Part shown: positions 25,690 through 33,963 of the stretch, in pieces | How the letters are laid out: each line of letters opens with the position of its first letter | Position numbering within the stretch: the stretch's first letter is position 1 | Source: Gammaproteobacteria bacterium | GTDB lineage: Bacteria > Pseudomonadota > Gammaproteobacteria > Eutrophobiales > Eutrophobiaceae | DNA length: 34,211 nucleotides | NCBI GenBank assembly: GCA_021773245.1 | Contig: JAJFKK010000046.1 | Coordinates: forward strand, 1 to 34,211 | Direction: 5' to 3' | Made by a program: the position numbers and the translations under genes | Notes under the pieces: model-generated | The model's input: the letters and a program-made list of their open reading frames with translations, nothing else | What the model was told of the DNA's origin: nothing | Database searches by the model: none

Positions 25690-26202
25690 TTAATAATCAG
25701 CAGCAACGCCCACAAACAATCCATTTCTTCCTCTAACTATATCATCTTGACTGATAGCTGCGGTTAAAGGTGATGCCGTTTTTCCGTCGGGTCCCATGCT
25801 ATAAAAATCATAATCAGAATTTATTGGCACGAGATTTTTATCTTTTCTAAATTTACCCTTACCTTTACCTTTTGCATTTTGAATATTGGTATATTGATAT
25901 GGATTACCCCAAGGGTCTATTGGTACTTCATCAAATACTTCTTCTAATGAATCTGGGAAACGCCCATTTTTCTTAAAAAAATCATCAATTGTTGTTATTG
26001 ATTCTTCAATAACGTTACTGGTAGTACTTGTTTTAGCATTGTTAACAGAAGCAACTATTGCCGGTGAAACCGTCATATAAATCAAACTAACGATCATCAT
26101 ACCAACAGCAATTTCAATTACAGTAAATGCTTTACTCTTCTGTCTTTGACTTAATGTGTTCAATTTAATTACGTTTTTTATGTTATTGAAAAATAAAGAC
26201 AT
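25690..26202 (-). CDS. GspG-like type II pseudopilin
   Basis: Prepilin-like protein of 170 residues. A basic leader ends KSKA before FTVIEIAVGMMIVSLIYMTVSPAI; Glu at +5 is present and the -1 residue is Ala rather than the usual Gly. The periplasmic part carries GspG hallmarks: GRFPDSLEEV, PIDPWGNPYQYTN, DYDFYSMGPDGK, and a DDI near the end. The lysine/glycine stretch KGKGKGKFRK is unusual. It sits 9 bases upstream of the GGDEF-EAL gene, with no other secretion or pilus genes in the window. It may be processed by a chromosomal prepilin peptidase such as PilD. Confidence 0.8.
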   Translation of the reverse strand: MSLFFNNIKNVIKLNTLSQRQKSKAFTVIEIAVGMMIVSLIYMTVSPAIVASVNNAKTSTTSNVIEESITTIDDFFKKNGRFPDSLEEVFDEVPIDPWGNPYQYTNIQNAKGKGKGKFRKDKNLVPINSDYDFYSMGPDGKTASPLTAAISQDDIVRGRNGLFVGVAADY

Positions 26203-26362
26203 TCACAGGAAAGCCTTGATTGTCTATATGAAATAGACCAACTACCCTAGCTTATATCGACAATATAACTGCAAAAATTAAGCCTATGTCTAAATTATTA
26301 TGAAAATATTCTCCTTATCATAAGTAAATATCAGCTTATACTACTAATTCAAAAATTATTGG
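26203..26362. other. Divergent promoter region
   Basis: 160 AT-rich bases between the pseudopilin/GGDEF-EAL operon and the J-PilZ gene. It must hold both promoters, but I see no clear consensus boxes or operator. Confidence 0.4.
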
Positions 26363-27523
26363 ATGCTACTTAAAGAATCCTTTTTGTCAGTCGATTTATA
26401 CCTAATGTTAAAAAATAAAAACCAGTCTATAAATGATGAGAGAAGGAACTATTACCGTATCCTCAACGTGCAACCCGACGCCTCGCTAGAAATCATTAAA
26501 AATAATTATAGAACCTTATTACAGAAATTACGTTTACACCCTGATCTTGGTGGTAAAAACTGGAATGCCAGCATCATTAATGAAGCTTATAACACGTTAA
26601 GCAAACCACTTAAGCGTGCTGAATATGATGAAAAATTATTACAAACATATGATTTAAAGTCTTTGGCTCGCGGCAACCTTGATAACAATTCAAACCAACA
26701 GGAAAACTATAAATTTAACAGTAAAGATAAACACGGAAACCAACGTAATTTTTATCGTTTGTTCAATATACAAGCCGACTCACCAGCACACATAATTAAA
26801 ACCAGTTATCTAACCTTGTCTAAAGATCCGGATGTGCCGAAAGAATTATTAAACATGGCTTATACTATTCTTAGTAACTCGGATAAACGTGCCTTGTATG
26901 ACAAACTATTATCAAAGCATAATCATGGTTATGCTTTAAAAAAATTAACCACACACAAGCAAGGAAATATTACACTTCATACTCATGAACAAGAAAAGAT
27001 AACCTCAACGAATACTAAACAAACTAGCATCGTAAAAGTCAAACGTTCACGCGTTAGTTCTGAGTATGGAAACTCAAAACAATCATATTACCAACCTGTC
27101 ATCACGCAATACTGTTCTTTTTGTAAAACACCACATAATCAAAGTCCATGTGAACATACGGCAGCATTATGTAATGAATGTAAAAGCCCTCTCTTTCCTC
27201 CATCAGATGCGTTTCTTGAACAACAGCGTAGAGATATAATTCGCATCTCTAAAGATCAGCATATTTACTTCTATGCATATTGGCCGGGCACAAAATTAAC
27301 GGGCGCTATCGCTGACATATCACCTACAGGAATACAATTAATTTCAGATAAAGAATTAGCTGAAGAGCAAATTATCAAACTGGATGGTGAAGATTTTAAA
27401 GCAGTCGGTGTCGTATCTTATTGCAAAAACAATAAATCCAATGGACAACAAATCAGCGGCATTCAATTTCTAACCGTTAACTTCAATAAACGCAAAGGCC
27501 AGTTTTTCTCAGAATCAGCTTAA
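26363..27523 (+). CDS. J-domain, zinc-motif and PilZ protein
   Basis: 386 residues with an unusual domain order. A DnaJ J domain at about 29-92 (NYYRILNVQPDAS, HPD at 59-61, INEAYNTLSKPLKRAEYDEKL). A second, degenerate J-like domain at about 129-184 (NFYRLFNIQADS, MAYTILSNSDKRALYDKLL) has lost HPD. A cysteine region follows at 251-273 (CSFC and CNEC, with C263). A C-terminal PilZ domain spans about 288-375 with both c-di-GMP-binding motifs, RDIIR (RxxxR) and DISPTG (DxSxxG). I infer a c-di-GMP-responsive DnaK co-chaperone. It is divergent from the GGDEF-EAL operon. The start is uncertain (M1 or M15); neither has a Shine-Dalgarno. Confidence 0.85.
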   Translation: MLLKESFLSVDLYLMLKNKNQSINDERRNYYRILNVQPDASLEIIKNNYRTLLQKLRLHPDLGGKNWNASIINEAYNTLSKPLKRAEYDEKLLQTYDLKSLARGNLDNNSNQQENYKFNSKDKHGNQRNFYRLFNIQADSPAHIIKTSYLTLSKDPDVPKELLNMAYTILSNSDKRALYDKLLSKHNHGYALKKLTTHKQGNITLHTHEQEKITSTNTKQTSIVKVKRSRVSSEYGNSKQSYYQPVITQYCSFCKTPHNQSPCEHTAALCNECKSPLFPPSDAFLEQQRRDIIRISKDQHIYFYAYWPGTKLTGAIADISPTGIQLISDKELAEEQIIKLDGEDFKAVGVVSYCKNNKSNGQQISGIQFLTVNFNKRKGQFFSESA

Positions 27524-27581
27524 TAAAGATTAATCTTTATAATTATGCTTAAATAAAGCATCTATTTATTTATTTTGCCTG

Positions 27582-28754
27582 ATGAATTTTAAAAATTACA
27601 AAATTAACTGCTTATTGTTTTTACTATCTTTTTTAGTACTTACTGCCTGTGAAAAAGACAATGCTAGCGTACAAGCACAAACTCAAACTGCCCCTGAAGT
27701 CACTGTCGCAACACCATTAATTAAAGAAGTTACCGATTGGGACGAGTTTACTGGTCGACTTTATGCTGTTGAATCCGTCGAAATACAACCGAGAGTTAGC
27801 GGATATTTACAATCTGTCAACTTCACTGAAGGCAGCATAATAAACAAAGGTGATCTTCTCTACGTTATTGACCCTCGTCCTTATCAGGCAGAACTGGACC
27901 AAGCAAAAGCCGAATTAGAAAAAGCCAAAGCAGACCAACAATTAGCAGAAAACGATCTCGCACGGGCTGAACGACTTTTTAATACACGAGTAATGCCTGA
28001 AGAAGAATTGGATTCACGTAGAAACAAAAAGTTATCGGCTATCGCTTCAGTACATGCAGCAATTGCTGCGGTTGTTGCGGCAGAACTTAACATTGAATTT
28101 ACACGCATCAAATCGCCTATTACTGGCAGAATAGGTCAAACAAATATTACTAAAGGGAATCTTGTTACTTCTGGAGACGATAATTCTAATATCCTTACGA
28201 CTATTGTCTCACTGGATCCAATTTATGTTTATTTTACTGCCGATGAACAAAGTGTCCTGCATTACACGCGAATGGATATGGCGGGTATGCGCAAATCTTC
28301 CAGAACAACGGCAAACCCGGTTTATTTACGTTTGGCTGATGAAGAAGAATATATGCATAAAGGTCATATGGATTTTGTTGATAATCAGATTGATATGGCG
28401 ACCGGCACAATGCGTGGTCGAGCCATAGTCGAGAATCCTGATTTATTACTAGTACCAGGTATGTTTGCCGATGTTAAATTGTTGGGAGAAGGTCCCTACG
28501 AAGCAGTATTGATTCCTGACTCAGCTATTAATCTGGATCAAACGAATAAATTTGTTTATGTCTTAGATGAAAATAATATCGTCGAACGTCGACAGATAAA
28601 AACCGGCAATACACAAGGTAGTCTACGCGTTATACGAGAAGGACTAACAAAAGATGATCGTATAATTATTAATGGTCTTCAACGTGTCCGTGCAGGTATA
28701 GAAGTATTGCCAGAAGAAAGCACCATAGAATCCAGCACAGTAATTAAAGGATAG
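27582..28754 (+). CDS. RND efflux periplasmic adaptor (membrane fusion lipoprotein)
   Basis: AcrA/MexA-type adaptor of 390 residues linking an inner-membrane RND pump to an outer-membrane channel. Lipoprotein signal LLSFLVLTAC with Cys as the lipidation site. Barrel-sandwich/lipoyl halves VSGYLQSVNFTEGSIINKGDLLYVIDPRPY and ITGRIGQTNITKGNLV bracket an alpha-helical hairpin (QAKAELEKAKADQQLAENDLARAERLF). A beta-barrel follows with TGTMRGRAIVENPDLLLVPGMFADV, then LIPDSAINLDQ. It lies 6 bases before the RND pump gene, so they are co-transcribed. No outer-membrane factor gene follows, so a TolC encoded elsewhere is presumably shared. Confidence 0.93.
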   Translation: MNFKNYKINCLLFLLSFLVLTACEKDNASVQAQTQTAPEVTVATPLIKEVTDWDEFTGRLYAVESVEIQPRVSGYLQSVNFTEGSIINKGDLLYVIDPRPYQAELDQAKAELEKAKADQQLAENDLARAERLFNTRVMPEEELDSRRNKKLSAIASVHAAIAAVVAAELNIEFTRIKSPITGRIGQTNITKGNLVTSGDDNSNILTTIVSLDPIYVYFTADEQSVLHYTRMDMAGMRKSSRTTANPVYLRLADEEEYMHKGHMDFVDNQIDMATGTMRGRAIVENPDLLLVPGMFADVKLLGEGPYEAVLIPDSAINLDQTNKFVYVLDENNIVERRQIKTGNTQGSLRVIREGLTKDDRIIINGLQRVRAGIEVLPEESTIESSTVIKG

Positions 28755-28760
28755 TTTGCC

Positions 28761-31700
28761 ATGAAGTTTGGTCATTTCTTTATTGACAGACCGCGATTCG
28801 CTGCTGTTATTTCCATGCTGATTCTAATTCTTGGCGCATTGTCGTATGGCAAACTACCAATAACACAATATCCTGAAATTGCTCCGCCAACGATAATAGT
28901 TAATGCAACTTATCCTGGTGCTTCACCACAAGTGATCGCTGATACGGTAGCAACACCTATAGAGCAGGAAATTAATGGCATAGAGAATATGCTCTATATG
29001 ACCTCACAGTCTACAAGTGACGGCGCAATGTCATTAACTATCACCTTTGAACAAGGCACTGATCTAGATACTGCACAAGTACAAGTACAAAACCGCATCG
29101 CTAAAGCAGAACCCAAATTACCCGAAGATGTTCGACGTTTAGGGATTATTGCACGAAAAAGTTCACCTAACTTTATGATGGTCGTACACCTATTGTCCCC
29201 AGACAATAGTCAGGACGAACTTTATATCAGTAATTATGCTTTATTGCAGATACGTGATCAGATCGCCCGTATTGATGGCGTTGGAGAACTTATCGTATTT
29301 GGTGCACGAGAATACAGTATGCGTATTTGGTTAAACCCGGAACGCATGGCTGCATTTCAATTATCCGCTACAGAAGTAGTGAGTGCATTACGCGCACAAA
29401 ACGTACAAGTTGCAGGCGGGAAATTGGGCCAGTCGCCAATGCCTCTAGATAATTCATTTCAATATACGATTACAGCCCAGGGTCGTTTTATCGATGCTGA
29501 ACAATTTAGCAATGTAATTGTTAAACGTGGCGAAGATGGAAGATTAACGCGTCTTGCTGATATCGCGCGAGTAGAAATTGGCGGCAAAGACTACGCTAGA
29601 AATAGTTATTTGAATGGTAAAAATGCAGTGGCTATTGCTATTTTCCAGCGCCCTGGTAGTAATGCATTGGAAACATCAGATCAAATCATCAATACCATGG
29701 AGTCCTTATCAAAAGACTTCCCTCCGGGTATCGAGTATCGCATCGTTTATAACCCGACCGAATTCATTGAACAGTCGATAGAAAAAGTTTACTTAACTAT
29801 TATTGAAGCAATCTTTCTGGTTGTATTAGTCATTATTATATTCCTGCAATCATGGCGTGCCGCTATTATTCCTATTGCAGCTATCCCTGTTTCTCTAATA
29901 GGCACATTCGCTGTTATGGCAGCAATGGGTTATTCACTAAATAGCTTGTCGCTTTTTGGCTTAGTGCTTGCGATCGGTATTGTTGTTGATGATGCTATTG
30001 TTGTTGTAGAAGACATACAAAGAAACCTTGAAAAAGGTATACCCGCACGAGACGCGGCAAGAATCACAATGACTGAAGTCGGAAGTGCGTTGATCTCTAT
30101 GGCATTGGTATTGGTTGCTGTATTTCTTCCAAGTGCTTTTCTTGGAGGTATACCTGGTGCTTTCTTTAAACAGTTTGCCTTAACAATTTCCGTCGCAACA
30201 GTTATCTCTGCTTTTAACTCACTAACATTAAGTCCGGCATTAGGTCGTTTATTACTTAGAGCACCTGAACATCTAAATAATGGTAATGGCCATGGCCATG
30301 GTAATGATAATAATAAAAAACCGAACTTTTTTTATCGTGGCTTTAATATTTTATTCAATGCAAGCAGTAAGAAATATGGAAAGCTAATTGCTTTTTTTGT
30401 ACATAGACCTCTAATCATGGTTACTGTTTTTATAATCTTAATCAGTAGCACTTATTTTATACTCCAAAAAGTACCCAAAGGGTTTATTCCTCAACAGGAT
30501 CAAGGTTACTTAATTACAATTATTCAGTTACCAAAAGGTGCATCTTTAGAAAGAACAGATAAAGTTGTAGAAGAAGCAACAAAAATTGCACAACAAAACC
30601 CCGGGATTACAAATGTCGTCGCTTTTGCTGGTCTTTCTGCAGCTACGTTTACCACTGCTAGTAATGCTGCAGCAATGTTTGTTTTATTAAAACCTTTTGA
30701 AGAACGCGAAGGAATTAAAGAGCAATCAGCAAGTGCTGTCGCCGGACAACTTTATGGCGCGCTAAATTCAATACAAGAAGCTTCATTTTTTGTAGTTCAA
30801 CCACCTTCTGTTCGTGGCATGGGTCGCGGTGGTGGTTTTAAAATGATTATTCAGGATAAAAGCGGACTGGGTTTACCTGCACTTGAAGCGGCAACATGGC
30901 AGCTTGCGGGCGCAGCAAATGAAAACCCGAAATTGAAACAGGTTTTCAGCACTATCGATTCCAGTACACCTCAATATTTTCTTGATATTAATCGCACTCG
31001 TTCTGAAATGCTAAATGTTCCAGTTGAAAATATATTTGAAACCTTACAAACATTTCTCGGTTCAAATTACATTAATGATTTTAATTTGTTTGGTAAAACC
31101 TATCAGGTAATTGCACAGGCTGATGCACCTTATCGCCTTGAACCTTCCGATATTATGCGTTTACGTGCTAAAAACAGTAATGGTGATATGGTGCCGCTAG
31201 GTTCAATTTTAAAAGCAAACCTGATTCAAGGCGCTGACCGAATTGTACGTTATAACCTCTACCCTTCAGCTGAGCTACAAGGTAGTAGTATTCCTGGTGT
31301 TAGTACTGGCGAAGCTTTAATTGAAATGGAAAAACTGGCAAAAGACATACTCCCAGCAGGCATTAGTTTTGAATGGACAGAAATTGCATTACAAGAGAAA
31401 CTGGGTGGCAACGTTGGCATAATTATATTTCCATTAAGTGTTCTCTTTGTTTTCCTTTTGTTATCGGCTCAATATGAAAGCTGGACACTACCAATCACAA
31501 TAATTTTAATCGTACCTTTATGTGTTTTGTTTGCGCTCACCGGTATTCACTTGCGCGGTATGGATAATAATATTTTAACGCAAATAGGTTTTATCGTACT
31601 TATCGGACTCGCCAGTAAAAATGCAATCTTAATGGTTGAGTTTGCAAGACAACTTGAACGTGAAGGTAAAAATCATATTGACGCTGCTATTGAAGCCGCA

Positions 31701-31925
31701 CAAATTCGACTACGCCCTATTCTGATGACAGCATTTGCGTTTATTTTAGGTGTCGTTCCTTTGATGATATCGACAGGTGCAGGCGCAGAGATGCGACAAG
31801 TATTAGGTACAACCGTATTCAGTGGCATGCTTGGTGTAACAATGCTTGGTTTGTTTTTAACCCCGGTCTTTTACGTCATCATCCGTGGCATGGTTTTAAA
31901 AAGCAGTAAAAATGCTAACGCATAA
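28761..31925 (+). CDS. RND multidrug efflux permease, AcrB/HAE1 type
   Basis: Proton-driven inner-membrane pump of 1,054 residues, near AcrB length. Start MKFGHFFIDRPRFAAVISML is the AcrB-type N-terminus. Also seen: LPITQYPEIAPPTIIVNATYPGAS, the TM4 proton-relay GIVVDDAIVVVEDIQ with paired Asp, and TM10 GLASKNAILMVEFARQ with the Lys. Two periplasmic porter halves and twelve helices are consistent with length. A Gly/His/Asn-rich linker (NNGNGHGHGNDNNKK) occurs in the central cytoplasmic loop and is not typical. Substrates cannot be told from sequence; drugs, bile-like detergents or fatty acids are usual for HAE1 pumps. Confidence 0.95.
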   Translation: MKFGHFFIDRPRFAAVISMLILILGALSYGKLPITQYPEIAPPTIIVNATYPGASPQVIADTVATPIEQEINGIENMLYMTSQSTSDGAMSLTITFEQGTDLDTAQVQVQNRIAKAEPKLPEDVRRLGIIARKSSPNFMMVVHLLSPDNSQDELYISNYALLQIRDQIARIDGVGELIVFGAREYSMRIWLNPERMAAFQLSATEVVSALRAQNVQVAGGKLGQSPMPLDNSFQYTITAQGRFIDAEQFSNVIVKRGEDGRLTRLADIARVEIGGKDYARNSYLNGKNAVAIAIFQRPGSNALETSDQIINTMESLSKDFPPGIEYRIVYNPTEFIEQSIEKVYLTIIEAIFLVVLVIIIFLQSWRAAIIPIAAIPVSLIGTFAVMAAMGYSLNSLSLFGLVLAIGIVVDDAIVVVEDIQRNLEKGIPARDAARITMTEVGSALISMALVLVAVFLPSAFLGGIPGAFFKQFALTISVATVISAFNSLTLSPALGRLLLRAPEHLNNGNGHGHGNDNNKKPNFFYRGFNILFNASSKKYGKLIAFFVHRPLIMVTVFIILISSTYFILQKVPKGFIPQQDQGYLITIIQLPKGASLERTDKVVEEATKIAQQNPGITNVVAFAGLSAATFTTASNAAAMFVLLKPFEEREGIKEQSASAVAGQLYGALNSIQEASFFVVQPPSVRGMGRGGGFKMIIQDKSGLGLPALEAATWQLAGAANENPKLKQVFSTIDSSTPQYFLDINRTRSEMLNVPVENIFETLQTFLGSNYINDFNLFGKTYQVIAQADAPYRLEPSDIMRLRAKNSNGDMVPLGSILKANLIQGADRIVRYNLYPSAELQGSSIPGVSTGEALIEMEKLAKDILPAGISFEWTEIALQEKLGGNVGIIIFPLSVLFVFLLLSAQYESWTLPITIILIVPLCVLFALTGIHLRGMDNNILTQIGFIVLIGLASKNAILMVEFARQLEREGKNHIDAAIEAAQIRLRPILMTAFAFILGVVPLMISTGAGAEMRQVLGTTVFSGMLGVTMLGLFLTPVFYVIIRGMVLKSSKNANA

Positions 31926-31936
31926 AAAAAGCCGCA

Positions 31937-32545
31937 ATGATAAGACAAACCATCGCCGCTTTTAGTATTTTGAAACCATTCAAATCAATCTCAATCTGCC
32001 AGATGGTGATGTGCGTTGCTGCTTTTCTTGCAACAAATGCTGCTTCGTTATCCGCAGCGGAGAGTGCGCCATATCAAGAAGCTGCTGTTGTTGAGAACCC
32101 ATACGTCAAACCCGTTAAACCTCTGATAGGTGCGATTCGGCCGAATTTTAGCCTGCCTGATGTTAATGGCGTGATGCGTGAAGTCAGTGAATGGGATGGC
32201 AAAGTATTAATCCTGAATTTCTGGGCAACGTGGTGCATGCCGTGTTTGAAAGAAATTCCCGAATTTATTCAACTACAGGAAAAATACGGGGAACAGGGAT
32301 TACAGTTTGTCGGAATAGCCCTGCAAGAAGCAGATGAAATTAAACCTTATATGAAGAAAACAGCCATGAACTACCCGTCGCTACTCGGAATAGATAAGGT
32401 CAAAGAAGTGGCGAGGTTATTCGGAAACCGATTTGTTGTTCTCCCCTACACAGTCGTGATTGATCGTGACAGCAAAATTTACTTTATTCGCAGCGGACCG
32501 ATTAAATACGAAGAAACAGAAGCGTTAATCAAATCAATATTATAA
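31937..32545 (+). CDS. TlpA/ResA-like periplasmic thiol-disulfide protein
   Basis: Thioredoxin-fold protein of 202 residues. A signal peptide or anchor is likely at the N-terminus (MIRQTIAAFSILKPFKSISI then VMCVAAFLATNAASLSA). Core: RPNFSLPDVNG, VLILNFWATWCMPCLKEIPEF with the CMPC active site, GLQFVGIALQEADEI and VVLPYTVVIDRDSKIYF with the cis-Pro. It should reduce or exchange disulfides in the periplasm, possibly for cytochrome c maturation. It starts 12 bases after the RND gene, with no clear ribosome-binding site, inside an imperfect AAAAAAGCCGC / GCCGCTTTT repeat that looks like a decayed terminator. Confidence 0.87.
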   Translation: MIRQTIAAFSILKPFKSISICQMVMCVAAFLATNAASLSAAESAPYQEAAVVENPYVKPVKPLIGAIRPNFSLPDVNGVMREVSEWDGKVLILNFWATWCMPCLKEIPEFIQLQEKYGEQGLQFVGIALQEADEIKPYMKKTAMNYPSLLGIDKVKEVARLFGNRFVVLPYTVVIDRDSKIYFIRSGPIKYEETEALIKSIL

Positions 32546-32961
32546 ATCCATATATGAATATTGATCTAAATCGAATCAATGCTGAACTGAGAATTAAATG
32601 AATTATGTGGGTAGTCCAATTACTGACATAAACAATTATTAATTAAAGTACTGACCCTGACGGATTAAAATGGCGCGCCCTGAAGGATATACTGGGCACT
32701 GGATTGAACACATAAATCTCTATAATTAATTATTCTTGAAATAATCAATGTCGAGCATAAGTAACCATATCGGTATTTTAACTTAATACGAGTTGGCTTC
32801 TAGTCCAGAAGTCTATTAGATAATGGTTCCAATCTGTATATAAAACTAACCTCTTTCATTTTAGAATATTTTTATAGTACAATGACTGAAGGCTCAAGAA
32901 TCGGTTCAGGGACGCTCAATAATAATAGTGTGAAATGTACTGTTCACAAAGAGGTTCCTGA
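32546..32961. other. 416-base intergenic region before porin
   Basis: No coding frame I trust. It holds a degenerate TACTGACCCTGACGG motif (32646-32662) like those near 17565 and 18257, a CTTCT / AGAAG hairpin, and a TATAGT -10-like box at 32873-32878 without a good -35. AGAGG just before 32962 is the porin ribosome-binding site. Confidence 0.45.
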
Positions 32962-33963
32962 TTGTTTCAACGATTCAAGAATACTTGGTGTTTTTACCTT
33001 GTTTTATTTATCGCTTTGCCAGTGTATGCCTTTGAACCAGGGCTATACGGCTCCCTTCGTTTGCAAGGTGAGTATGTTGAGCCCGATAACAAACCCAATA
33101 ACTTTGACAGTTATGTAGCGCCACGAGATGCTTACTCAAGAATTGGTTTAAAAATAGCCCATTCTTTCACGAGTGAATGGTCGGCTCTTTTCCAGATAGA
33201 AGCTGCACTTGATCTGGCAAACCTAGCTATACAAGGTACTTGGGATCAAGATGAAGACTTAAGAATTTTCAAGCTTGATATTTCTGGTCCTTTAGGGTTG
33301 TTGTCATATGGTAGAGACTGGCTTCCCTATTACAATAAAATTGCATACCCGGTTGATTACTTTAGTAGTTATTACAGTGGCTTTGCTACATTCACCACTT
33401 TTCGTTTGGACGATATCCTCTATTACACTTCACCCACACATAACGGGATTCAGTTTTCGATAGCGACATCAAAAGATAATGGCTCGACAGATGAAAGCAG
33501 GAACCAATATACAGTTTCATATACAAACAAAGTATTGACATTAGCAGCGGGTGTTGATGATTTAGGTGGTAATGGCAACACAAAAATACTTGGCTGGGCT
33601 GCTTCGTATAAAAAAGGCTCATGGTACCTTGCTGCTAAATATGAGCGCTTTAATAGTGATATAGCGGGGAATGGCTGGGCTGCAAATGGAACAGAAGCTG
33701 TTAACTTTTTAGTACAACATACTGTTGGGAAACATGTGCTACGGGCAATGCTGGCTAATGTTGATAATTACGGTGAATTTGTTTTCCATACTGGCTGGGA
33801 CTTCCATTATAACGAAAGGACAAAACTGTTCTTTGAGTATTATCAAGAACAGGAAACGGCTGCAATAGCAGACGTCAGGCAAACAACATCATCCGGTAGT
33901 AACTCCGATCCTGCCGATAGTGGAGGCCGAAGCTTGCTTGTTGGGATTAGGTATGATTTCTAA
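32962..33963 (+). CDS. Gram-negative outer-membrane porin
   Basis: Predicted 16-stranded general porin (Porin_4/OmpC-like) of 333 residues. Signal peptide FKNTWCFYLVLFIALPVYA followed by mature FEPGLYGSLRLQGEYVE. Typical strands: SRIGLKIAHSFTSEWSALFQIE, PLGLLSYGRDWLPYYN (constriction loop), ILYYTSP, and the C-terminal Phe (SLLVGIRYDF). A TTG start at 32962 is supported by AGAGG eight bases upstream; the overlapping frame 32882-33118 is rejected. The stop overlaps the next gene's ATG by one base, implying coupled expression with the sensor gene. Confidence 0.87.
   Translation: MFQRFKNTWCFYLVLFIALPVYAFEPGLYGSLRLQGEYVEPDNKPNNFDSYVAPRDAYSRIGLKIAHSFTSEWSALFQIEAALDLANLAIQGTWDQDEDLRIFKLDISGPLGLLSYGRDWLPYYNKIAYPVDYFSSYYSGFATFTTFRLDDILYYTSPTHNGIQFSIATSKDNGSTDESRNQYTVSYTNKVLTLAAGVDDLGGNGNTKILGWAASYKKGSWYLAAKYERFNSDIAGNGWAANGTEAVNFLVQHTVGKHVLRAMLANVDNYGEFVFHTGWDFHYNERTKLFFEYYQEQETAAIADVRQTTSSGSNSDPADSGGRSLLVGIRYDF

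Noticed and set aside
32882-33118. Plus-strand 78-residue ORF
   Set aside because: Overlaps the porin signal peptide and first strands in another frame, with no family features.
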